Below, in pieces: positions 16,032 to 24,777 of a stretch of DNA of 61,344 bases. The position numbers and the translations under genes are program-made. Origin of the DNA: an uncultured Microbacteriaceae bacterium (GTDB taxonomy: Bacteria; Actinomycetota; Actinomycetes; Actinomycetales; Microbacteriaceae); NCBI GenBank assembly GCA_937872445.1, contig CALMSL010000016.1, positions 1 to 61,344 of the forward strand. Direction: 5' to 3'. A model generated the notes under the pieces. That model ran no database searches. It saw only the letters and a program-made list of their open reading frames with translations, and was not told the origin of the DNA. Position 1 is the stretch's first letter, and each line of letters opens with the position of its first letter.

Positions 16032-17003
16032 GTGCCAGAGCCATCACCCCTCCCCGCAGCGACTGTTTCCTCGAGCGCGCGCGGCCCGGTGATCAGCGCC
16101 ACCAATCTGACCAAGAAGTACAAGGACTTCGCGGCCGTCGACGGGATCTCGTTCGAGATCGCGCCCGGCGAATCGTTCGGATTTCTCGGCCCGAACGGTG
16201 CGGGGAAGTCGACGACCATGCGGATGATCGGCGCCGTGTCGACCCGCACGTCCGGCGATCTTTCCGTGATCGGGCTCGACCCGAACGAGTACGGGCCGGA
16301 GATCCGCTCCCAGCTTGGCGTGGTCCCGCAGGAAGATAATCTGGACTCCGAGCTCAGGGTCAGGGACAACCTGATCGTGTACGGACGATACTTCGGCCTG
16401 CCGCACAGCTACCTTGGCCCCAAAGCCGACGAACTGCTCGCGTTCGCTCAGCTCACCGAGAAGGCGAAGTCGCGCATCGACGACCTGTCCGGTGGGATGA
16501 AGCGCCGCCTCACGATTGCGCGCGCGCTCATCAACAACCCCCGCATCATGATGCTCGACGAGCCGACCACGGGCCTTGACCCGCAGGCCAGGCACATCCT
16601 GTGGGATCGCCTGTTCCGACTCAAGGAGCAGGGTACGACTCTCGTGCTCACGACCCACTACATGGATGAGGCCGAGCAGTTGTGCGACCGCCTTGTCGTG
16701 ATCGACAAGGGCGCAATCATGGCCGAAGGGTCACCCTCCGCACTGATCAGGCAGTATTCGACGCGCGAAGTTCTCGAGTTGCGCTTCGGCTCCAATCGCA
16801 ACGCCGACGTCGCGACGCAACTGGAGGGACTGGCCGAGCGGATTGAGGTGCTCCCTGACCGAATCCTCGCGTACAGCGACAATGGCGACGCCGCCATGCA
16901 ACGCGTGATCGAACTGGGCCTCAACCCGCTGACCTCCCTCGTGCGCCGGTCGAGCCTCGAGGACGTGTTTCTGCGCCTCACCGGACGGTCGCTGATCGAA
17001 TGA
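16032..17003 (+). CDS. ABC-2 type exporter, ATP-binding subunit
   Basis: 323 residues from GTG 16032. Walker A is LGPNGAGKSTT, Q-loop VVPQEDNLD, signature DLSGGMKRRL, Walker B IMMLDEPTTGLDPQ, H-loop TTHYMDEAEQ. The DrrA/NodI-type C-terminal extension follows. It overlaps the first permease gene by ATGA and begins a three-gene unit. Such NodI/NodJ-like or DrrAB-like systems export lipids, polyketides or drugs; nothing adjacent names the cargo. Confidence 0.94.
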   Translation: MPEPSPLPAATVSSSARGPVISATNLTKKYKDFAAVDGISFEIAPGESFGFLGPNGAGKSTTMRMIGAVSTRTSGDLSVIGLDPNEYGPEIRSQLGVVPQEDNLDSELRVRDNLIVYGRYFGLPHSYLGPKADELLAFAQLTEKAKSRIDDLSGGMKRRLTIARALINNPRIMMLDEPTTGLDPQARHILWDRLFRLKEQGTTLVLTTHYMDEAEQLCDRLVVIDKGAIMAEGSPSALIRQYSTREVLELRFGSNRNADVATQLEGLAERIEVLPDRILAYSDNGDAAMQRVIELGLNPLTSLVRRSSLEDVFLRLTGRSLIE

Positions 17004-17869
17004 CGACCACCCCGCTCCCTGAGGAGCGTATTGCGCGTCTCGAAGGGAGTCCAGCGGACAAGGCGATCCAGGGCGGCGTGAAGCCGCGCCGTTACGGAAG
17101 TCTGTACGTCGCCGAAACCCGCCTGAGGGTGATGCGCAGCTACCTGCAGACCATGGTCGCCACGGGTGTCGGCACCCCGCTCATCTACCTTTACGCACTG
17201 GGTGTCGGGCTCGCGACGCTCGTCGACGCCAATCTGGGCAGCGGGGGCGGCAGCCAGGTCAGTTACCTCATTTTCGTGGCACCCGCACTCCTGTGCAGCG
17301 CGGCCATGACGACCGCCACCGAGGAGTTCAGCTATCCGATCATGCTCGGGTTCAAATGGAATCCGACATTTTTCGCGATGAACGCCGCCCCGATGCGCGG
17401 CGGCCAGATCATCAACGGCGTCACGTTTGCGGTCATCGTCCGGCTCGTCGCTCAGAGCATCGTGTACTACCTGTTCATGCTGCTGTTCGGCGCGATCCCG
17501 GGCCCCTACGGCTGGCTGATCATCGTTGTCGGCGTGCTCACCGGCATGGCTCTCGGCACGATGCTCATGGCCTATGCCGTGCGGCTTGAGGAAGACAAGG
17601 GTCAGTTCAACTACATCATGCGGTTCGGCGTGATCCCGCTCACACTGTTCTCCGGCACGTTTTTTCCGCTGTCCGTGCTGCCGGTGTGGCTGCACTGGAT
17701 CGGCTGGATCTCGCCGCTGTGGCACGGCACCGAGCTGTCCCGCGTGCTCTCCTACGGATACGACGAGCCCGTCTGGCTCTCGATTGTGCACGTCACATAT
17801 CTTGTTCTGTTGATCGTCGTTGGCTGGATCCTGGCGCGGCGCCTTGCCGTGAAGAGGTTGAACAAATGA
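17000..17869 (+). CDS. ABC-2 type exporter permease (first)
   Basis: 289 residues with about six membrane segments and the ABC-2 motif region FSGTFFPLSVLPVWLHWIGWISPLWHG before the last helix. It overlaps the ATPase gene and the next permease gene by 4 bases each, indicating coupled translation. The N-terminus contains PLPEERIARLEGS, encoded entirely by a family A palindromic repeat (17012-17049); the conserved part of the protein begins only near GSLYVAETRLRVMRS. Confidence 0.93.
   Translation: MTTTPLPEERIARLEGSPADKAIQGGVKPRRYGSLYVAETRLRVMRSYLQTMVATGVGTPLIYLYALGVGLATLVDANLGSGGGSQVSYLIFVAPALLCSAAMTTATEEFSYPIMLGFKWNPTFFAMNAAPMRGGQIINGVTFAVIVRLVAQSIVYYLFMLLFGAIPGPYGWLIIVVGVLTGMALGTMLMAYAVRLEEDKGQFNYIMRFGVIPLTLFSGTFFPLSVLPVWLHWIGWISPLWHGTELSRVLSYGYDEPVWLSIVHVTYLVLLIVVGWILARRLAVKRLNK
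17012..17049. repeat. Palindromic repeat, family A, inside permease coding sequence (A3)
   Basis: CCGCTCCCTGAGGAG (17012-17026) then CGCGTCTCGAAGGGAG (17034-17049). It is a single copy of the unit present twice in the exporter at 9673-9768 and is translated in the same frame as one half of that copy (LPEE...RLEG in both proteins). Confidence 0.85.
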
Positions 17870-18699
17870 CCTCGACGATCGACGCACCGCCGACGCCGCA
17901 TGTGAATCGGCCGTTCCTGCTGCCTTCGCTGTACGCGGGCAACGCCCGATCCGTCATGGAGCGCGGTATCCTCTCCACGGCGAAGACGAACTGGCTCATT
18001 GTGGTGTCCGGATTCTTCGAGCCCGTGTTCTACCTCCTCGCGATGGGCATCGGCCTCGGCAGCTACATCGGCGCGATCCAGGTCCCGGGCGGGCATACGG
18101 TCCCCTACGCGGCATACATTGCGCCGGCCCTGCTCGCGGTTGCCGCCATGAACGGCGCGGTGTTCGACTCGACGTGGAACGTGTTCTTCAAGATGAACTT
18201 CGGCAAGCTCTACGACGGGATGCTCGCCACCCCGCTCGGACCCTTCGATGTGGCGCTCGGCGAAATCCTGCTCGCCCTGGCCCGCGGATTCGTGTATGCG
18301 TGCGGGTTCATGATCGTCATGCAAGTGCTGGGGCTCAACCTCTCCTGGACCGCCATCCTCGCCCTGCCGTCCGTGCTGCTCATCGCGTTCGCGTTCGCGA
18401 GTTTCGGCATGGGCATCACGAGTTACATGAAGACGTTCCAGCACATGGACTGGATCAACTTCATCATGCTGCCGATGTTCCTGCTCTCGGCAACCTTCTA
18501 CCCCCTGACCGTGTACCCGGAATGGATGCAGGTCGCTATCCAAGCCATGCCGCTGTGGCACGGTGTGGAACTCGTGCGAGGTTTCACGACCGGCCTCGTG
18601 ACGTCAGCGATGCTGTGGCACGTGCTCTACTTCGTCGTGATGATCCTCGTGGGGATGACCCTCACGACGAGGCGCTTGAAGTCCCTCTTCCTGGACTGA
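17866..18699 (+). CDS. ABC-2 type exporter permease (second)
   Basis: 277 residues from ATG 17866, which overlaps the stop of the first permease gene (ATGA). The frame is open further upstream, but that part lies over the first permease. About six membrane segments; MLPMFLLSATFYPLTVYPEWMQVAIQAMPLWHG is the ABC-2 motif equivalent to that of its partner. The two permeases are diverged paralogues and probably form a heterodimer with two copies of the ATPase. Confidence 0.93.
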   Translation: MTSTIDAPPTPHVNRPFLLPSLYAGNARSVMERGILSTAKTNWLIVVSGFFEPVFYLLAMGIGLGSYIGAIQVPGGHTVPYAAYIAPALLAVAAMNGAVFDSTWNVFFKMNFGKLYDGMLATPLGPFDVALGEILLALARGFVYACGFMIVMQVLGLNLSWTAILALPSVLLIAFAFASFGMGITSYMKTFQHMDWINFIMLPMFLLSATFYPLTVYPEWMQVAIQAMPLWHGVELVRGFTTGLVTSAMLWHVLYFVVMILVGMTLTTRRLKSLFLD

Positions 18700-18787
18700 T
18701 CGTTCCCGAAGGAAGCCGCGCGGCGGCAAGCTTGACGGGAGCCTTCCCCGATGCCGATGAGGGTAGTCGTGCCCCAGCCTCCCAGGG

Positions 18788-18886
18788 TCACCTCTGGAAG
18801 AACACGACGTACACCCATGCGCCGAAGAGCGCGAGTGACGCAAGGCCGACGAGCGTCAGGAGCACGCGGGGAAAATTGAAGCTCAT
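18788..18886 (-). CDS. 32-residue single-span membrane peptide coupled to the mevalonate operon
   Basis: The ATG at 18886 overlaps the stop codon of the HMG-CoA reductase/mevalonate kinase gene as ATGA, the same junction used between all other genes of this operon. The peptide starts MSFNFPRVLLTLVGLASLAL and ends VYVVFFQR: one hydrophobic helix, with basic residues at both ends. Function unknown. Support is the overlap, start codon and composition; it could be chance, but a 33-codon frame of this character directly coupled to an operon end is unusual. Confidence 0.6.
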   Translation of the reverse strand: MSFNFPRVLLTLVGLASLALFGAWVYVVFFQR

Positions 18887-21174
18887 GACTCCACTGTACC
18901 GGTCTGCGTGGAGCGGATCTCGGTGAGGTAGGTCTGGTACCCGGCGACATCCAGTGTGCTCGCGACGGAGTGGATCCGGTCGGGCTCCGCGATGGCGATC
19001 ATCGCGCCGCCGCCACCGCCGCCGGTGAGTTTCGCCCCCAACGCTCCCGCTTTCCGTGCAAGGTCGACGATGTCCTCAAGTTCGGGGCTGGAAACCTGCA
19101 GCGCGTTCAGCAAACCATGGTTGAGGTTCATCACCTCACCGAGACCCGGAAGGTCGCCGCTGCGGAGGGCTTTCGTTCCCGTCATCACCAGGTCATCGAT
19201 TTCGGAGAAAATCGCATCGTAGTGGCGCGGGTTCTTCTCCCAACCCGCATGCACCCGCCCGACCGTTTCTGCGGTGAGCGAGCGGACGCCGGTCATCCCG
19301 ACAACAATCGGGATCGGCGTGGCGAGTTCCAAATCGGTGACCAGATCCCCGTCGTCCCTCTTCTGGAACAGAATCGTGCGCCCGAACGTGGCCACGGTGT
19401 TGTCGATGCCGGACGGCGTGCCGTGCACCAGTTCCTCGCACTCGAATGCGAGCTGCGAGATCTCCTCCTCCGAGACGGTCAGATTGAAGCGATGCACCAT
19501 CGCCCGGATGACCGCGACGGCGAGGGCCGCCGAGGCGCCAAGGCCGCTCGCTCTCGGAAGCTCAGGGAAGACTTCGACGCGAACCGGTGAGTCCGCTACA
19601 CCCAGCCGTTGGGCGATGAGAAGCGCCACCCGCGCGGCAAGTTCGGCACCGGCCGGATTGTGGGCGGCCGGGTCGGCATCCCAACCGGAAATCACGAGCT
19701 CGTTCTGCTTCGCGGCCCCCGTCACCTCGGCGCGAATGGCCAGGTTGAGTGGAGCGGCAATGGCGCGATAGCCGTACACGACGGAATGTTCGCCGAGGAG
19801 GATGATCTTCCCGTACCCGATATTCTTTGCGGGATCCACCTGAGTGGTGGTGATCGGGGAAATGTCGATGGTGCCGGTGACGGTTGCCCCGCCCTCGAGG
19901 TCCTCAATAATTTTCTGCGCCCTCCATACTTTGATGTCCCCGCTCGCGACGAGTTTCTCGACAACCTCTTCGAAGTTGTCGTCGCTCGCCCCCGCGGCGA
20001 CCGCGACGCTGCGCGCGTGCAGTCGCATGTGCCCTGGCTGGATTCCTTCGGTGGACAGTGCTTTGAGCGCGGCGAGATTCTGGGCGAGGCCCACCGCGGC
20101 CATGATTTCAGCGAGTTCCCGCGCGGAGCCGGTGCCCAGCAGGTTGTAGGCGATCCGAATGACCGGATTGGACTGCACCTGGCCGCCGACCGTCCCCACC
20201 TTGAGCGGCAGTTCGATTTCGCCGACAAGGTTCCCCGCGGCATCCCTCGACCAGCGGGTGAGCGGTTGGTAGCTGCCCGAGGAGGCCGCCCACGCGTGCG
20301 CCGCGGCTTCGATTGCGCGCCAGTCGTTTCCGGTGGCGATCGCGACGGCGTCGATGCCGTTCATGATCCCCTTGTTGTGTGTTGTCGCCCGGTACACGTC
20401 CAGTTCGGCGAATTCCCCCGCAAGCACGATGCCGTCGCGCACATCCTCCCCGCTGAAGTGTTCGGTGGCCAGGCTCGCGGCGGGGATCACGGCGCGTGCC
20501 CGCACCATCGCCCGGTCGGTCAGGTTGGACAGGATGCGCAGGAAGACCCGACCGTCGCTGAGCTCCTCGATGAGCGGCGCAACCGCTTCGCACATGGTGT
20601 TCACGAGGTTCGCGCCCATCGCGTCCCGGCTGTCGACCACGAGGTGCACGACGAGCAGTTCGCCGTTGCCTGCGCTGGCACCGCGCCGGTGGACCTCCAC
20701 GTCGAGCGCCCCGCCGCCACGGTCCACCATGTTCGGGTGCGTGCTGTTGGCCAGATCGAGGATGCGCTGCTTGCCGGCGAGGATGCGTTCGGTCGCGCCA
20801 TCCGGGTCTCCGACGTCGAGCACCTGAACCTGACCGATGATGAGCGGGTCATCCGCCGAGCTCGTGAAGCCCCCCGAGTTGCGCACGATCAGGGCCGCGG
20901 AACTCACCGCGGCGATGATGGACGGCTCCTCCACCACCATGGGAACGAGGTAGTCGCGGTCGTTAATGGTGAAGTTGAGCCCGAGGCCCATCGGCATGGA
21001 GAACACGCCGACCACGTTTTCGGTGAGCTGATCCGCTTTCATCGACGTGAGGATGTACGAGCCGGTGTTCAGCGCTTCGAAGTCGGCATCACCCAGAGCG
21101 CCCCTGTCGTGCAGTTCGCGCAGGCGTTCTGCGACGCTCAGTTGGTAAAACCTGGGGATTCTGGAGTCCGTCAT
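18883..21174 (-). CDS. Fused HMG-CoA reductase (class II) and mevalonate kinase
   Basis: 763 residues carrying two enzymes. Residues 1-425 are class II HMG-CoA reductase: catalytic Glu83 in MVVEEPSIIAA, DAMGAN (184-189), Lys268 in THNKG and His382 in GHMRLHA. Residues about 450-755 are mevalonate kinase of the GHMP family: KIILLGEHSVVYG (456-468), the ATP loop PRASGLGASAAL (540-551) and KLTGGGGGG (715-723). The fusion would carry HMG-CoA through mevalonate to 5-phosphomevalonate on one chain. It overlaps the upstream phosphomevalonate kinase gene by ATGA. No frameshift or internal stop. Confidence 0.95.
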   Translation of the reverse strand: MTDSRIPRFYQLSVAERLRELHDRGALGDADFEALNTGSYILTSMKADQLTENVVGVFSMPMGLGLNFTINDRDYLVPMVVEEPSIIAAVSSAALIVRNSGGFTSSADDPLIIGQVQVLDVGDPDGATERILAGKQRILDLANSTHPNMVDRGGGALDVEVHRRGASAGNGELLVVHLVVDSRDAMGANLVNTMCEAVAPLIEELSDGRVFLRILSNLTDRAMVRARAVIPAASLATEHFSGEDVRDGIVLAGEFAELDVYRATTHNKGIMNGIDAVAIATGNDWRAIEAAAHAWAASSGSYQPLTRWSRDAAGNLVGEIELPLKVGTVGGQVQSNPVIRIAYNLLGTGSARELAEIMAAVGLAQNLAALKALSTEGIQPGHMRLHARSVAVAAGASDDNFEEVVEKLVASGDIKVWRAQKIIEDLEGGATVTGTIDISPITTTQVDPAKNIGYGKIILLGEHSVVYGYRAIAAPLNLAIRAEVTGAAKQNELVISGWDADPAAHNPAGAELAARVALLIAQRLGVADSPVRVEVFPELPRASGLGASAALAVAVIRAMVHRFNLTVSEEEISQLAFECEELVHGTPSGIDNTVATFGRTILFQKRDDGDLVTDLELATPIPIVVGMTGVRSLTAETVGRVHAGWEKNPRHYDAIFSEIDDLVMTGTKALRSGDLPGLGEVMNLNHGLLNALQVSSPELEDIVDLARKAGALGAKLTGGGGGGAMIAIAEPDRIHSVASTLDVAGYQTYLTEIRSTQTGTVES

Positions 21175-22190
21175 GAGGTCTCGACCTTCACGCCGTCGGA
21201 GTCGGACGGGACGGGAATCACGAGTGCTCCGGCTTCGGTGAAGGTGGACTGGAGGACGTCCACATCCTCAAGCTTCCCAAACACCAACCCCAGGTCGCCA
21301 CCCCCGGCGCCGCTGGGTTTGAAAACGGCACCGGATTCGGCGGCGAGACGCCGAAGTTCCCGGTGCCGCTCGGTGACGATTTCCGCGCCCGAGTGTTGCG
21401 CCAGTTCGACCAGCGCGTGGAAGTACTCGTCCATGAGGGCAAGCACGCCGGCAGCGGATCCGAGAGCGGCGGTCACCGATTCGGCGAGTCGGCTGAGCGC
21501 ATCCAGGTCACGCCGGTAGGCCTCTGGTCGGTTGCGTCGGTATTCCGCAACCTGACCGACAAGTTCGACGGTGCTGCTCCCCGATCCGGTCGCGACCGCG
21601 AAGACTCCCAACCCTGCCGGGAGTGCCGCGACGTGGGGGGTGTGGTCGCGCCGATAGAGGATGACGCCGCCGCGGACGCTTGCCGCGACGTCGCCGCCGC
21701 TGCCGGACCCGCCCTGTGCGGATCGGTGGGCTTCATTTGCCAGTCGAAAAATCGTGTCGCGGTCGAGACTGCGACCGCGGACATCGCCGCGTGCGCAGAT
21801 CAGCGCTGTAGTCAGAGCGACAGCGACAGCGGCGCTCGAACCGAGCCCGAGTTTGTTGCCGTCGTGCCGGAACGCTGTGCTGTCCACGACGAGCTCCTGC
21901 GGGCCAGTCGGCGAATCGACATGGCTGTCGACACGCCTGCGTACCGAGTCGAAGAGCGTCAGTTGCCGGGACAGGTCCTCCTCGAGACCCGGCGGCAGCG
22001 AACCGTCCGCCCCGAGCGTGATCGTTCCCACACCGAGTCCGGGGGCAGTCAAGTGCCACGTCGGGGCGGTCTTGGCGGTCACGACGGCGCGCTGGCCGGC
22101 CGCGACAAGCAGTGCAGGGGCGCCCTCCAGTACGGCGTACTCCCCGAGCAGGAAAAGCTTGCCGGGGGCGGAAACGCGAACCGTGGTCAC
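21171..22190 (-). CDS. Phosphomevalonate kinase
   Basis: 339 residues from the GTG at 22190, chosen because it gives a GTGA overlap with the decarboxylase gene and begins VTTVRVSAPGKLFLLGEYAVLEG at the GHMP fold start; about 42 upstream in-frame residues lie inside the decarboxylase gene. GHMP motifs are LGLGSSAAVAVAL and PSGAGGGD. It makes 5-diphosphomevalonate from the phosphomevalonate produced by the fusion enzyme encoded next. Position between decarboxylase and kinase supports phosphomevalonate kinase over other GHMP kinases. Confidence 0.93.
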   Translation of the reverse strand: MTTVRVSAPGKLFLLGEYAVLEGAPALLVAAGQRAVVTAKTAPTWHLTAPGLGVGTITLGADGSLPPGLEEDLSRQLTLFDSVRRRVDSHVDSPTGPQELVVDSTAFRHDGNKLGLGSSAAVAVALTTALICARGDVRGRSLDRDTIFRLANEAHRSAQGGSGSGGDVAASVRGGVILYRRDHTPHVAALPAGLGVFAVATGSGSSTVELVGQVAEYRRNRPEAYRRDLDALSRLAESVTAALGSAAGVLALMDEYFHALVELAQHSGAEIVTERHRELRRLAAESGAVFKPSGAGGGDLGLVFGKLEDVDVLQSTFTEAGALVIPVPSDSDGVKVETS

Positions 22191-23215
22191 AGTGTTCCGG
22201 CCGTCGCAGTGCCGAGAATGCGGGCGGCCGGTCCGAGCCCGCTGCGGATCACGTCGCGCACCCCGGGCACGGCCGAGAGCGCAGCGGCGACCGTGTCGGC
22301 ATCCTGGGGCAGGCACACCGCCTTCACCTGAGGGCCGGCATCAATCGTGAAGTAGACCGGCACGCCGCGATCACGCAGTGCGCGCACCGCGTGAATGGCC
22401 GCAACGGTCGCCGCATTCCAGTAGATGAGCGCGGGGCGCGTTGTGAACATCAGCGAGTGCAGCGCGAGGCAACTGTGCTCGGTGAGCTCGCCCACGGTCG
22501 CGAAGTCGCGCGCCACGATGGCCTCCCGCATCCGATCCAGGTTGGATGGCGCGTCGGCGACCCACGCCGGGTAGAACGGCGAGCTCGCGCTCGTGGCCTG
22601 CATGCCCTCCGTGGAGGAAACTGCTTTCGCCGACTCGTCGGTGATGGCGACGATCACGCTCAACGGCCACGCCGCCCCGTCGAGAAGCTCTTCGGCGTAC
22701 GAGTCACCGCCGTCCTCGGATGCCCCGGTGTGCAGCTCCACGAATCCGCCGAAAATGGATCGCGCGGCGGAGGCCGACCCGCGCCGTGCCAGAACGGACA
22801 GTTCGCGCGGGGAGGCGGCGACACCGGCCGCGGCGCATGCGGCGACGACGAGCGCAGCGAATCCGGAGGCCGACGAGGCGAGCCCCGCGCCCGTCGGGAA
22901 GTTGTTCACCGACGACACCCTCGCCGCCACATCCAGTCCCGCCAGTTCCCGCACCCGATCGAGAACGTCGCCCACTCTGCGCAGCGACTCCTGGCCGGGG
23001 GGCTGAAGCTTGCCGTTCAAAACGAATTCGTCCTGCGCGAGGTCGGCCGTGAAGCTCACGGAGGTGTCCGTGCAGAGCGCGTCGAGAGTGACGGAAATGG
23101 AGCCCACGGCCGGAATATTCAGCACCGAGTCCCGCTTGCCCCAGTATTTGGCGAGCGCGATGTTGCTGTGAGCTCTCGCACCGGCGGTGAGGGCACCGCC
23201 GTCGGTGTTGTCCAC
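22187..23215 (-). CDS. mvaD: Diphosphomevalonate decarboxylase
   Basis: 342 residues from GTG 23215. The family signature SNIALAKYWGKRD is near residue 18, GAGLASSASGFAAL forms the ATP loop, and FTIDAGPQVKAVC is close to the C-terminus. ATP-dependent decarboxylation yields isopentenyl diphosphate, the last mevalonate step. It is the first gene of the minus-strand arm (decarboxylase, phosphomevalonate kinase, reductase-kinase fusion, small peptide), reading away from HMG-CoA synthase. Confidence 0.96.
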   Translation of the reverse strand: MDNTDGGALTAGARAHSNIALAKYWGKRDSVLNIPAVGSISVTLDALCTDTSVSFTADLAQDEFVLNGKLQPPGQESLRRVGDVLDRVRELAGLDVAARVSSVNNFPTGAGLASSASGFAALVVAACAAAGVAASPRELSVLARRGSASAARSIFGGFVELHTGASEDGGDSYAEELLDGAAWPLSVIVAITDESAKAVSSTEGMQATSASSPFYPAWVADAPSNLDRMREAIVARDFATVGELTEHSCLALHSLMFTTRPALIYWNAATVAAIHAVRALRDRGVPVYFTIDAGPQVKAVCLPQDADTVAAALSAVPGVRDVIRSGLGPAARILGTATAGTL

Positions 23216-23242
23216 AGTGGTGCTCCGATCGCGTCGGAGGCC

Positions 23243-23271
23243 ATTTTAGCGGTCTCATCGCTTGCTAAAAT
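23243..23271. promoter_or_regulatory. Symmetric divergent promoter of the mevalonate locus
   Basis: ATTTTAGC (23243-23250) and GCTAAAAT (23264-23271) are perfect 8-base inverted repeats. Each contains a TAAAAT -10 box, one facing mvaD and the other HMG-CoA synthase. With 17 bases between them, each -10 box lies where the -35 region of the opposite promoter would be, so the two polymerases would compete. An operator role for the palindrome is also possible. Confidence 0.6.
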
Positions 23272-23310
23272 TGTTGGACGGCCCGAGCGGCCTCGAACGT
23301 AAGGAACTGC

Positions 23311-24777
23311 GTGCCCCCTGGAATTAGCGGTCTGTCGCTTTCCCTGCCCCCCTACCGAGTGCAATTGCAGGACTGGTGCGCCTGGAATGACGAATCGTGG
23401 GAGAAGACCCGCAGTGTCGTCGGCCGCAGTTTTCGGATGCGCGGGCCGTCCCAGAGCGTGTACACGCTCGCCGCGAACGCCGTTCTGCGTCTCATCGAGG
23501 ACTACGAGATCGACCCCACCCGGGTGGGAATGCTCGCGCTCGGAACGGAGTCGAGCAGCGACAACTCCGCCGGGGCGATCATCGTCAAGGGCATGATCAA
23601 CGACGCGCTCGCCGCGAAAGGGATGCCGCCGCTCGCCCGGGACTGCGAGGTCCCGGAGTTCAAGCACGCCTGCCTCGCCGGGGTGTACGGGTTGAAAGCC
23701 GCGCTCCGGTATCTCGCCGCGGACGGGGTGGGCCGACAGGCGATCGTCGTGTCCGCCGACATCGCGGAGTACGCGCTCGGCAGCACGGGAGAGCCCACGC
23801 AGGGCGCGGGCGCAGTGGCCATGCTCGTGGACGGTGAAGCGCGTCTGCTCGAGGTCGACCTGGCCGCCGGGGGGAGCGACTCCGATTACCGCACCGTGGA
23901 CTTCCGCAAGCCGTTCGCGCGGTTCCGGCAGCCTCCGCGCGAAGACGGGCAAATGCAGGATCTCCCGGTGTTCAACGGGCGGTACTCGACGAGTTGCTAC
24001 ATCGATGCGACGCACCACGCAATGATGGCCATGCTCGCGAAACGGCCGGGCCGGGCGGCAGAGTATTTCACCGACGTCGACCGGGTCTTCATGCACCGCC
24101 CGTACCACCAGATGCCCACGACCGGGTGGGTGATGGCCTATCTGTTCGCGCTCGCTTCGGACGATGACGGCCGCACCCAATTGCGCGAATATTGCGACGC
24201 ATCCGGCATCGACGCTGTGGCACTGCTGCACGAGCTGGACACCGCATCCCCATTCGACGAGTCGATTGTCGCAGGGAACAGCGATGGCGACGTGTTCCCG
24301 CTGTCCCGCAAACTGCGCCAGCACCTGCGCGGCCTCGACCTGTGGCAGTCCCTCGTGGTGGACAAGCTGCGCCTCGGCTCGGAGGCCATGGCGGATCTCG
24401 GCAACCTGTACTCCGCTGCACTCCCGGCGTGGCTCGCCTCGGGGCTGCGGCAGGCGGCGGATGAGGGACTCGAGATTGGCGGGCAAAGCTGGCTTGCGCT
24501 CGGCTACGGCAGCGGCGACGCGGCGGAAGCCCTCCCGATGCGCGTGGCGAAGGGGTGGAAGTCCGCGGCCGGCCGAATCAACTTCGCCGAGGCACTGGGC
24601 ACACCTGTGGATCTCACCGAATCGCAGTACCTGGCACTTCATGAGGGACACTCAAGCGATCTGGTACCTTTGGTCGCTAAGGGAGAGTTCATCGTGGAAT
24701 CCATCGGAACGATCGACGGCCCCGACTTTCACAACCTCGGCGTCGAGTTCTACCGGTACGTTCCTGCGGCGACGTGA
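23311..24777 (+). CDS. Hydroxymethylglutaryl-CoA synthase
   Basis: 488 residues from GTG 23311, with AAGGA upstream. The nucleophile Cys121 is in EFKHACLAGVYGLKAAL; GTESSSDNSAGAI and the HRPYHQMPTT block also fit the family. It condenses acetyl-CoA with acetoacetyl-CoA to HMG-CoA, the entry step of the mevalonate pathway. At about 490 residues it is longer than the ~390-residue enzymes of Gram-positive cocci. It is divergent from the other pathway genes and leads an operon with a flavin monooxygenase gene (GTGA overlap). Confidence 0.94.
   Translation: MPPGISGLSLSLPPYRVQLQDWCAWNDESWEKTRSVVGRSFRMRGPSQSVYTLAANAVLRLIEDYEIDPTRVGMLALGTESSSDNSAGAIIVKGMINDALAAKGMPPLARDCEVPEFKHACLAGVYGLKAALRYLAADGVGRQAIVVSADIAEYALGSTGEPTQGAGAVAMLVDGEARLLEVDLAAGGSDSDYRTVDFRKPFARFRQPPREDGQMQDLPVFNGRYSTSCYIDATHHAMMAMLAKRPGRAAEYFTDVDRVFMHRPYHQMPTTGWVMAYLFALASDDDGRTQLREYCDASGIDAVALLHELDTASPFDESIVAGNSDGDVFPLSRKLRQHLRGLDLWQSLVVDKLRLGSEAMADLGNLYSAALPAWLASGLRQAADEGLEIGGQSWLALGYGSGDAAEALPMRVAKGWKSAAGRINFAEALGTPVDLTESQYLALHEGHSSDLVPLVAKGEFIVESIGTIDGPDFHNLGVEFYRYVPAAT

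Noticed and set aside
19609-21519. A 636-codon open frame on the plus strand opposite the reductase-kinase gene
   Set aside because: Its product is His/Arg/Gly-rich without any recognisable domain, and it lies antisense to a gene with complete active-site motifs; typical high-GC shadow frame.
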